Origin: Serripes groenlandicus
Lineage: Eukaryota; Mollusca; Bivalvia; Cardiida; Cardiidae
Direction: 5' to 3'
NCBI GenBank assembly: GCA_031761405.1
Contig: JASEVX010000086.1
Span: forward strand, 12,501-76,500
Length of the DNA stretch: 64,000 bases
In this document: piece after piece, positions 36,403 to 46,200 of the stretch
Position numbering within the stretch: the first letter of the stretch is position 1
Layout of the letters: each line of letters begins with the position of its first letter
Translations under genes and position numbers: made by a program
Notes under the pieces: generated by a model
The model's input: only the letters and a program-made list of their open reading frames with translations
The model's database searches: none
Told to the model about the DNA's origin: nothing

Positions 36403-36790
36403 GTTTGATTGATTGGTCTAGGTTTAATGCTGCTTTTGTCAACACTGACTGAAATATTGTTGAAAAACGACGATTTAACGATATCAATCAATCCAGTTTG
36501 ATTGGACTTGAGATTAGATCCTGTAACTTCAAGTTTAATTACCCGTTGCCTGTCCCGAAGCCATATATCACGTATACAAGTTCACAATTTTCCTGACGTT
36601 TCCTTTACCAGTGTTCCACGTAACAGTCTTTCCAAGCAACTAATTGCTTTTCCTCATGAATTCCTAGCCCTTTGGTAGTTGTCGAATGACGCTTGTCGCA
36701 TTGGATTTTGTCAAATGTCGGGTAGAATGATTGCGGAACTGGGTTTCGAGCTCCTATATTGACAGCTCGCGTCGCTACCGGGACTAGGCA
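36403..36790 (-). mobile_element. SINE family 1, two overlapping worn copies
   Basis: A tail-like TTTGATTGATTGGTCTAGGT is followed by a second one (ATCAATCAATCC region, 36482-36495), then the body CTTTCCAAGCAACTAATTGC and tRNA-like end GCTCGCGTCGCTACCGGG. Confidence 0.65.
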
Positions 36791-36974
36791 AATTCAGCGA
36801 TAGGTGGGATACATATAGATGCCACTTTAACCCTCGACTTCAAACCAGTTGCATGTACATATTTAGCAAGCATGCATCTTCAGATACCTTTTTGGTTCGA
36901 GCACTTGACCTACAATTGGCGATTTCTAAAATCTCGATTGAAAACGTTATATCTTGTCCTGCTTTGTACGACAT

Positions 36975-38023
36975 TTAACCCATTCATACACAAGAAAAAA
37001 AAATCTGTAGCAGACGAAATTGAGCACATCTAGCCAAACGTATGACAACTCTCTATATATTGAAGTATGAGCAAGTATGAACACTCTCTATCTATTGAAG
37101 TATGAGCAAGTATGAAAACTCTATATATTGAAGTATGAGCAAGCATGCACACTCTCTATATATTAAAGTATGAGCAAGTATGAACACTCTCTATATATTG
37201 AAGTATGAGAAAGTATGAACACTCTCTATATATTGAAGTATGAGCAAGTATGAACACTCTCTAAATATTGAAGTATGAGCAAGTATGAACACTCTATATA
37301 TATTGAAGTATGAGCAAGTATGAACACTCTCTTTATATTGAAGTATGAGCAAGCATGAACACGCTCTATATATTGAAGTATGAGCAAGTATGAACACTCT
37401 ATATATATTGAAGTATGAGCAAGTATGAACACTCTCTATCTATTGAAGTATGAGCAAGTATAAACACGCTCTATATATTGAAGTATGAGCAAGTATGAAC
37501 ACTCTATATATATTGAAGTATGAGCAAGTATGAACACTCTATATATATTGAAGTATGAGCAAGTATGAACACTCTATATATATTGAAGTATGAGCAAGTA
37601 TAAACACTCTCTTTATATTGCAGTATGAGCAAGTATGAACACTCTCTATATATTGCAGTATGAGGAAGTATGAACACTCTCTATATATTGAAGTATGAGC
37701 AAGTATAAACACTCTATATATATTGAAATATGAGCAAATATAAACACGCTCTATATATTGAAGTATGAGCAAGTATGAACACTCTCTATATATTGAAGTA
37801 AGAGCAAGTATGAACACTCTATATATATTGAAGTATGAGCAAGTATGAACACTCTCTATATATTGAAGTATGAGCAAGTATAAACACTCTCTATATATTA
37901 AAGTATGAGCAAGCATGAACACTCTGTACATATTAAAGTATGAGCAAGTTCTCTGTTTGCTATTTTTTAATAGTTGTCTGCTGAAGAGTCGTCAGGAAGC
38001 ATCTACAAGTGGGAATTGGTTAA
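36975..38023. mobile_element. Family A MITE expanded by an internal 35-bp minisatellite
   Basis: TTAACCCATTCATACACAAG at the left (TTAA 36975-36978), GTAGCAGACGAAATTGAGCA next, then the array, then AGTTGTCTGCTGAAGAGTCG and GTGGGAATTGGTTAA at the right (TTAA 38020-38023). Unexpanded copies are about 220 bp; this one is 1,049 bp. Confidence 0.82.
37045..37948. repeat. 35-bp minisatellite, about 26 copies
   Basis: The unit contains ACTCTCTATATATTGAAGTA then TGAGCAAGTATGAAC. Its core resembles the family A interior (AAATCTCTATTAATGAAAGT then ATTGAA). Open frames here reflect the repeat. Confidence 0.96.
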
Positions 38024-38230
38024 GCCAGATTAAGATAAAGATCAGCTTGAACTTCTGTGAAATCTGATCTCTTTATGTGTTGAAGGCTTCTTGTGTATTA
38101 CTATTGAGCAAAGAACATGTTTAACAACTTGTTAAAATTCAGGGGTGATTCTATCGTTTCTTTGAATTCAGCTGCTTCAGTGTCAATATGTTTTGTTATA
38201 AATGTTACCATTAAATCACGAATCGTTAGT

Positions 38231-38480
38231 TCTATACGAATTACTACATACCCGATGTATGAATTAGGTTTCAATATAGTTCTATACGAATTACTACATA
38301 CCCGATGTATGCATTAGGTTTCAATATAGTTCTATACAAATTAATACATACCCGATGTATGAATTAGGTTTCAATATAGTTCTATACGAATTACTACATA
38401 CCAGATGTATCAATTAGGTTTCAATATAGTTCTATACGAATTACTACATACCCGACGTATCAATTAGGTTTCAATATATC
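38231..38480. repeat. 50-bp minisatellite, 5 copies
   Basis: The unit starts TCTATACGAATTACTACATA and ends ATTAGGTTTCAATATAGT. Spacing is exactly 50 bp (38231, 38281, 38331, 38381, 38431). Confidence 0.96.
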
Positions 38481-38514
38481 CCACGTCCCAACTTCCTCGT
38501 TCAACCTTAGCCGA

Positions 38515-38816
38515 GCCCCGGTAGCTGAGTCGGTAGCGACGCGGGCTGTCAATCCAGGGGTTGTCAGTTCGAATCCCGGCTCGGTCAACTTTCTTTACGA
38601 AGATTGACAAACGTCAATGCGACATGCGTCATTCGTCTTCCACCAATGGGCTAAGTATATGTGGAAAAGCAGCCAGTTGCTTGGGAAGATTGTTGTGTGG
38701 AGTACTGGTGTGAGAAAACCAGGAAATGCATGAGTAGGTGAACTGGCCGCCGTGATATAACTGAGAAATTGTTAAAAACGGCATTAAACTCCAATCAATC
38801 AATCAATCAATCAATC
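38515..38816 (+). mobile_element. SINE family 1, full length
   Basis: A box GGTAGCTGAGTCGGTAGCG, B box CAGTTCGAATCCC, body through GGAAAAGCAGCCAGTTGCTT, then GCATTAAACTCC and six AATC tail units. GTTCAACCTTA just upstream and GTTCAAGCTTA just after the tail form a probable 11-bp target duplication with one mismatch. Confidence 0.95.
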
Positions 38817-39019
38817 GTTCAAGCTTACAATCAAAAGGCGATATGTGTATTCAATATAGTGTTGTTTGAGAACTTTGTAATGGACGTGATTAAGGCTTGA
38901 ATAACACAACGGCAAAGCATTAGTTTTCTCCCTTGAAACGTAAAACCCGGATTTTAATTAGGAGATTACGCGTATTGAAGATTTTAGCAATACACAATAG
39001 TTATGTCGGGTCTCAGATG

Positions 39020-39100
39020 AGTCTCTGTATCTTAGTCGGTAAAGTTAAATGCTGTCAATCCAAGGCTACCTGGGTTCAAATTCAACCTAGGCTTCGACAT
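39020..39100 (+). repeat. tRNA-like SINE head fragment
   Basis: TATCTTAGTCGGTAAAGTT (A-box-like) and GGGTTCAAATTCAACC (B-box-like), with no recognisable body after it. Confidence 0.5.
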
Positions 39101-40485
39101 ATGTCATCTTGACCCGAGTGTGTTTTTCCAAGTATAAACACAACTAAATACAGTCCAACCTGTGTTAAGATACCACGGGAAGGCAACAAAAGGGTCTTTG
39201 TTCACAGGTGGTCGTTAATAACAGGGTCATGTATGCAGAAAATGAGTAATTGGTAACATTAAAAGTGTGGTTGCAAAAGACAGGGTATTGCTAAATAAAT
39301 GTGGTCTAAGCAGTGGTTTGAATGTATGTCAATGTTTGAAGGAAGGCTTTTGAGGGAGTGTCAAAATCCCATCACTTAAATATCATATGACACTTCTAGT
39401 TTGGTGGCCAATGTTACGCTCAATTTTTGTTCTTACAACGCAAAGACAAAGCTATGAAAAAGACGTCACGTCAGCGGTTTGACGTTATATATAACGTTAG
39501 TCACTTTGGCGTCAAAATCGACATATTTTATGTACATGTTTTCGAAATACGCCTCATAAGTCACTTTATTATATACCTGTACATTCATGCAGATTGTCAT
39601 GCGCAGTTTAGACACGACAGGTTAACATTCTATATTGTTCACGTGTATAATACGGACGTGTGACGTCAGATAATGCGCTGACTACTTTCAGCGATGTTCC
39701 CGTTTTGAATCTGCAGACAACCAGTACATTTTAGGAAAATAGTTTCTGTTTTGTGTACTGGAAACCTAGCGTTAAATTTAATATGAAAAAGGTTAAGCCT
39801 CATCACGAGCACAGCGTCTTTAATGGGTCTAACCTGTAGGTATGTGACTACCATGATAAAGGAATCTGTTTCAAGCTGTCGGAACTGAGACCGCTGTTGT
39901 ACACTATTCCTACTTTATCTTTTGATGCAAAGTCAAATCTTCAACAAAACCTGCAAATAAAGATTGTGTTAGTAATTTTCTCCCTAAAAACAATGACAAT
40001 TTAATTTAATGATGATATTGGGCGAGACCTACGTATTAGAATACATTATATGGGGCGTGGCCTAAGTATTTTAGTAAATATTCATCTGCCATTCAATCTA
40101 CATTTCACGACTAAAAATTGTTATCGCAACAACAATTAAATTGAATCCGTATATTTGTTTCTTTATTCACTCTTAATAGATTGTAGGTATATGATAAAAG
40201 GAAAATTACGTTACAGAAGCGATAAATGGGTCGTATTGCGCTACTCGTAACGAGGAAAAATCCATATCTTATCTCGCAAGATATCGATAGTTCCACGCTA
40301 CTAGTCGTACAATACGAACCAATTTAGCGCTCCTGCAACATAATATTCCGTATTTACGTGATAAATCGAATTGTTCAGTCTTGTTTATTTATTATCACTT
40401 TTAATAAACTCCTTAACTAAGCTGAGTATGACGCTTGTCTAGGCTCGAGGCATATTCTCTTAGTTAACTAGTTTATTAAAAGTGA
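39101..40485. other. Repeat debris, no gene seen
   Basis: 39149-39320 starts AGTCCAACCTGTGTTAAGAT and looks like one end of a dispersed element. 39455-39500 has two close TGACGT/GACGTCACG motifs. No exon recognised. Confidence 0.4.
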
Positions 40486-40489
40486 TACT

Positions 40490-40635
40490 AGGTAGTGTCC
40501 ATTTAGCGGTCCCCAGTCAGGGTATTGACTTTCCTTTCAGGGTCCCATGACTGACCCGCTGGTGTCTGTATAAATGGACCAGTATTACTAGTTTATATAA
40601 CTTAATAATTGTTGAAAACGGCGTTAAACAGATTA
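40490..40635 (+). mobile_element. SINE family 2, partial 3' body
   Basis: CTGGTGTCTGTATAAATGGA, CCAGTATTACTAGTTTATAT and GTTGAAAACGGCGTTAAAC. The tRNA head is absent. Confidence 0.65.
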
Positions 40636-40703
40636 CAAGGAAAAAGTTGAAGACGTATATCTGGAAATAACGTTAATATAGATCTTAGCGAGGTTTCTTT
40701 TTT

Positions 40704-40961
40704 TTAACCCTTTTCCACCTATAACAAATCTGCAGCAGACGACTTTGAAAATGTCTACTAAATGGAAATGCTCTGCAGCAAACGAAATTTAAAAACAGTG
40801 TGGCAATAGAAGACATTGGTCATAATAAGCAACTTCTCTCCTTGCCACACTGTTTTCTACTTTATTCACTAATCATACGTTCATCTAAAGAAGTGTTATT
40901 ACCTACCTAGATGTTATTAAAGTCGTTTACTGCAAATTTATTGTATTTTAGAAAGGGTTAA
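40704..40961. mobile_element. Family A MITE
   Basis: TTAACCCTTTTCCACCTATA at the left and TTAGAAAGGGTTAA at the right, TTAA on both. Part of the left arm (GCAGCAGACGACTTTGAAAA) is repeated as GCAGCAAACGAAATTTAAAA. Confidence 0.85.
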
Positions 40962-41146
40962 TATGCTTGTTTACACGACATTCATTCAGTGAAAAACATA
41001 TTAAACTAGGAACAGTGATGAATCAATTATTATTTCTTTATAAAAGAAACTCGTTATGACGCAGCTATCTTTTTAATCCAATAAATTAAAAGAAAATAGC
41101 GTAAAATACCAGAAAACAAACTCATCTACTATAGTTCACACTCAAC

Positions 41147-42205
41147 TTATTTTATTTTACATCTCAAACTATCTATAGGGACCATTTCCTGTAGTATTTC
41201 AATACTTTTCAATCTCAAAATATCTATAGGGACCATTTCCTGTAGTATTTCAATACTTTTCAATCTCAAACTATCTATAGGGACCATTTCCTGTAGTATT
41301 TCAATACTTTTCAATCTCAAACTATCTATAGGGACCATTTCCTGTAGTATTTCAATACTTTTCAATCTCAAACTATCTATAGGGACCATTTCCTGTAGTA
41401 TTTCAATACTTTTCAATCTCAAACTATATATAGGGACCTTTTCCTGTAGTATTTCAATACTTTTCAATCTCAAACTATCTATAGGGACCATTTCCTGTAG
41501 TATTTCCATACTTTTCAATCTCAAACTATCTATTGGGACCATTTCCTGTAGTATTTCAATACTTTTCAATCTCAAACTATCAATAGGGACCATTTCCTGT
41601 AGTATTTCAATACTTTTCAATCTCAAACTATCAATAGGGACAATTTCCTGTAGTATTTCCATACTTTTCAATCTCAAACTATCTATAGGGACCATTTCCT
41701 GTAGTATTCCAATACTTTTCAATCTCAAACTATCTATAGGGAACATTTCCTGTAGTATTCCAATACTTTTCAATCTCAAACTATCTATAGGGACCATTTC
41801 CTGTAGTATTTCAATACTTTTCAATCTCAAACTATCTATAGGGAATATTTCCTGTAGTATTTCAATACTTTTCAATCTCAAACTATCTATAGGGACCATT
41901 TCCTGTAGTATTTCAATACTTTTCAATCTCAAACTATATATAGGGACCTTTTCCTGTAGTATTTCAATACTTTTCAATCTCAAACTATCTATAGGGACCA
42001 TTTCCTGTAGTATTTCAATACTTTTCAACCTCAAACTATCTATAGGAACCATTTCCTGTAGTATTTCAATACGTTTTAATCTCAAACTATCTATAGGGAC
42101 CATTTCCTGTAATATTTCAATACTTTTCAATCTCAAACTATCTATAGGGACCATTTCCCGTAGTATTTCAATACTGTTCCCCTCACTAACAATTGAAATT
42201 CTCAT
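41147..42205 (-). repeat. 51-bp minisatellite, about 20 copies, open across 352 codons
   Basis: The unit contains CAATCTCAAACTATCTATAG, GGACCATTTCCTGTAGTATT and TCAATACTTTT. On the minus strand each unit encodes KSIEILQEMVPIDSLRL, and the frame stays open for the whole array because 51 is divisible by three and no indels occur. Many differences between units change the residue (M/K, D/Y, V/F), so there is no visible sign of selection on protein. It lies 0.9 kb beyond the lipid-transfer gene's stop, on the same strand. I treat it as a repeat; translation cannot be excluded. Confidence 0.9.
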
Positions 42206-42235
42206 TGTAAAACTGTTATTACAACGTTTGTCATT

Positions 42236-42275
42236 GCAACGAGTTTTGCAATAATTTAATTACAAAACTCGTTGC
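42236..42275. repeat. Inverted repeat, 13-bp perfect arms
   Basis: GCAACGAGTTTTG at 42236-42248 and its complement at 42263-42275 flank a 14-nt AT-rich loop. Confidence 0.93.
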
Positions 42276-42575
42276 TACAATGTACTCCTGTCCATAAAAA
42301 TATTATTGTAATACGTGGCTTTAGTTCCGTAGAAACAAAGCTTATATACGGCTTGCCACAATGTGAATTGACGCTCGCAGCTTATCGAATGTAGGCGATG
42401 ACCTACATGTTGTTCAATGAGATGGTTTTATTTCATGGAAAAGGAGAAAAATCTGTTTCAGGAATTTATGACCGCCTCAGGTGCGAGAAATCGCTGTTCC
42501 GATCTCCGGCAGTGTCATACGAAAGACTCTAAACATGGAAGTGATGGCCTTCCGCCTTGGCGTACATGATTGTTC

Positions 42576-42895
42576 GATAAACATTACTACTGGCTCGCTG
42601 GTGTCAGGATAAAAATTACTACTGGCTCGCTGGTGTCAGGATAAACATTACTACTGGCTCGCTGGTGTCAGGATAAGCATTACTACTGGCTCGCTGGTGT
42701 CAGGATAAACATTACTACTGGCTCGCTGGTGTCAGGATAAACATTACTACTGGCTCGCTGGTGTCAGGCTAAACATTACTACTGGCTCGCTGGTGTCAGG
42801 ACAAACATTGCTACTGGCTCGCTGGTGTCAGGATAAACATTACTACTGGCTCGCTGGTGACAGGATAATCATTACTTCTGGCTCGCTGGTTTCAC
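42576..42895. repeat. 32-bp minisatellite, about 10 copies, SINE-derived
   Basis: The unit contains CATTACTACTGGCTCGCTGG then TGTCAGGATAAA. It corresponds to the SINE 2 segment CATTACGACTGACTG...CTGGTGTCAGGATAAA. Confidence 0.93.
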
Positions 42896-43082
42896 TGTTC
42901 GTCATTTGAATTACATGTATTTAAGAAACAGACATATCGAGGGTGAATAAACTCAAACTCAAACTGGTGTGTCATATAGACATACGTTATATATATATGT
43001 TATTTAATCACGCCAAGTAAATGTATAATACTAGATTATACAAAATGAATGAGCATGGTTGTGTCATTGATATTGTGTCTCA

Positions 43083-43225
43083 TCAATCAATGTTTAACTT
43101 TCGAAACGAGGCTTTTTCCTGTTCCTCGTTCGGTTTGGATTTTAAGTCAACTCCATACTTTGATGATGACATTTCTCTTATATGATTTAGGAACTTCGGA
43201 GACGTCATATCTGATATCATTTCCT
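43083..43225 (-). CDS. CRAL-TRIO gene, terminal coding exon (FRKLNID stop)
   Basis: 143 nt after acceptor TATATTTTCAG. It completes Glu with the previous exon's G and reads EMISDMTSPKFLNHIREMSS, SKYGVDLKSKPNEEQEKASF and RKLNID before TGA at 43085-43083; a second in-frame TGA follows directly. KYGVD...SFRKL-x-(I/V)-D is the usual C-terminus of invertebrate CRAL-TRIO proteins. No AATAAA was placed with confidence just downstream. Confidence 0.92.
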
Positions 43226-46200
43226 CTGAAAATATATAACAAAGTGCTTATATATGAGCCCCTACCGCCTCGGTGATGTAGTTGTAGAACACCAGCCTCG
43301 GGTGCAGGAGGTCGCGGGTTCGATCCCCGGTCGAGTCAAATTCTAGACTCTTAACATGAAAGTAATTGCTACCCTCTTTGGTGCTCAGGGTTTCGTGGTT
43401 AGCAGTAGGACTAACTGACTGGTGCCAGGATAAATGGACACGTAGTACTGGTAACTTGCCAAGAAATCACAGTGATATAACTAAAGAAATATTGAAAGCG
43501 ACAAAGAACACCAAACAGTTAATACATCAATTAATAAGCCTGTTCTTGGCAAAAAGTACTAGTAGGATTTAAGGAAGAGTGTATATCACTATCAGCATGT
43601 GCATTATTGCAGTCTGATCAATATCGACAACGAATAACTTACATAAGCTTGTAATAAGATCATGTCAACTTGAGTAGATTCGGATGAAACTAAACAATTG
43701 AACAGTATGATCTGAACCTTCACACGGGCTGTCAATCCAGGTCTTGTGAGTTCGAACCCAGCTCGGCCAACATTCTTTGTAAAGTTTGACAAAAGTCACT
43801 GTGATAAGCGTAATTTTTCTTCCACCACTTGTGGTCGAGTGGTTAGCGTCGGGGATTTCGAAACCGGGTGTCCCGGGTTCGATCCCCAGTCGCGGCACTA
43901 CGGTCATGGTGGAGTGCCCTTGGGCAAGGCACATTTTCTAGCCTAGTTCTGGTTTGTTTACCCAGGGATCATGAATAATTTAATTTAATTGCGCGCTAAA
44001 TGATCTTAGCTGTCGATGCGCCATAAAACAATATACATTCATTCATTCTTCCACCACTGGTTTATGTGTGTCTATGTGAAATAGATTGGAGTCAATGCAA
44101 CTCTTCAGCTCCTGCAGGTTAGTGGTATTGGTTCATACATTGTTATGATTTAGCTTGATGTGAATATTAGGTATCGGACCAATGTCATATGTCCTCTCTG
44201 CCGCGACAATACCTAACGTTGAAAGCGGCGTTTAACACAAAATAAACAATTATCATACCAATGACTTGTTTTTCTGGTCCGGCGTTAGGTCCCGTATAGT
44301 CATCATCAAGGTACTCCTCTGGCAACACGTCCTTATCTATGTACTGGTACAGCTTTGTTAGATTGCTACCCGTGGTTTTGAGCTACATTTGGACAACAAG
44401 AAGTAAATATATGTGAGTCGCGTCTAGCTATATTTAGACAACAAGAAGTAAATACATGTGACTCGTGTCTAGATACATTTGGACAACAACAAGTAAATAC
44501 ATGTGAGTCGCGTCTAGCTACATTTGGACAACAAGAAGTAAATACATGTGAATCGTGTCTAGCTACATTTAGACAACAAGAAGTAAATACATGTGAGTCG
44601 TGTCTAGCTACATTTGGACAACAAGAAGTAAATACATGTGAATCGTGTCTAGCTACATTTGGACAGTAAGAAGTAAATACATGTGAGTCGTGTCTAGCTA
44701 CATTTGGACAGTAAGATTTGTTTTGTTTGTTTGGAGTTTAACGCCGCTTTCAACAGCGTTGGTCATATCACGGCGGTCAGTGCACATACCCATGTTTTCC
44801 TGGCTTTCCCACACCAGTACTTGCACAACATTCTTTCGAAGCCACTGACTACTTTCTCACATAAATCAGAGGTGAGAGCCAATGGGAAAAATCGCCCGAA
44901 AGAATGTTCGCCACAAACCTGGACAGTAAGAAGTAAATACATGTGAGTCGTGTCTAGCTACATTTGGACAGTAAGAAGTAAATACATGAGAGTCGTGTCT
45001 AGCTACATTTGGACAACAAGAAGTAAATACATGTGAGTCGTGTCTAGCTACATTTGGACAACAAGAAGTAAGTACATGTGAGTCGTGTCTAGCTACATTT
45101 AGACAACAAGAAGTAAATACATGTGAGTCGTGTCTAGCTGCATTTGGACAACAAGAAGTAAATACATGAGAGTCCTGTCTGGCTACATTTGGACAGTAAG
45201 AAGTAAATACATGTGAGTCGTGTCTAGCTACATTTGGACAGTAAGAAGTAAATACATGAGAGTCGTGTCTAGCTACATTTGGACAGTAAGAAGTAAATGC
45301 ATGTGAGTCGTGTCTAGCTACATTTGGACAGTAAGAAGTAAATACATGAGAGTCGTGTCTAGCTACATTTGGACAGTAATAAGTAAATACATGTGAGTCG
45401 TGTCTAGCTACATTTGGACAGTAAGAAGTAAATACATGTGAGTCGTGTCTAGCTACATTTGGACAGTAAGAAGTAAATACATGTGAGTCGTGTCTAGCTA
45501 CATTTGGACAACAAGTTGTAAATGCATGTGAGTCTTGTCTAGCTGCATTTGGACAACAAGAAGTAAATGCATGTGACTCGTGTCTAGCTACATTTGGACA
45601 GTAAGAAGTAAATGCATGTGAGTCGTGTCTAGCTACATTTGGACAACAAGTTGTAAATGCATGTGAGTCTTGTCTAGCTGCATTTGGACAACAAGAAGTA
45701 AATACATGTGAGTCGTGTCTAGCTACATTTGGACAACAAGTTGTAAATGCATGTGAGTCTTGTCTAGCTGCATTTGGACAACAAGAAGTAAATACATGTG
45801 ACTCGTGTCTAGCTACATTTGGACAACAAGAAGTAAATACATGTGAGTCGTGGGTAGCTACATTTGGACAACAAGAAGTAAATACATGTGACTCGTGTCT
45901 AGCTGCATTTGGACAACAACAAGTAAATACATGTGAGTCGTGTCTAGCTAGATTTGGACAACAAGAAGTAAATACATTTGGGTCGTGTCTAGCTACATTT
46001 GGACAACAAGTTGTAAATGCATGTGAGTCGTGTCTAGCTGCATTTGGACAACAACAAGTAAATACATGTGAGTCGTGTCTAGCTAGACTTGGACAACAAG
46101 AAGTAAATACATTTGGGTCGTGTCTAGCTACATTTGGATAACAAGAATTAAAGGCATGTGCGTCGCGTCTAGCTACATTTGGACAACAATAAGTAAATAC

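Noticed and set aside
38515..38590. Functional tRNA gene (A and B boxes present)
   Set aside because: The head continues into a SINE body with an (AATC)n tail and several copies share this structure. Acceptor-stem pairing was not seen.
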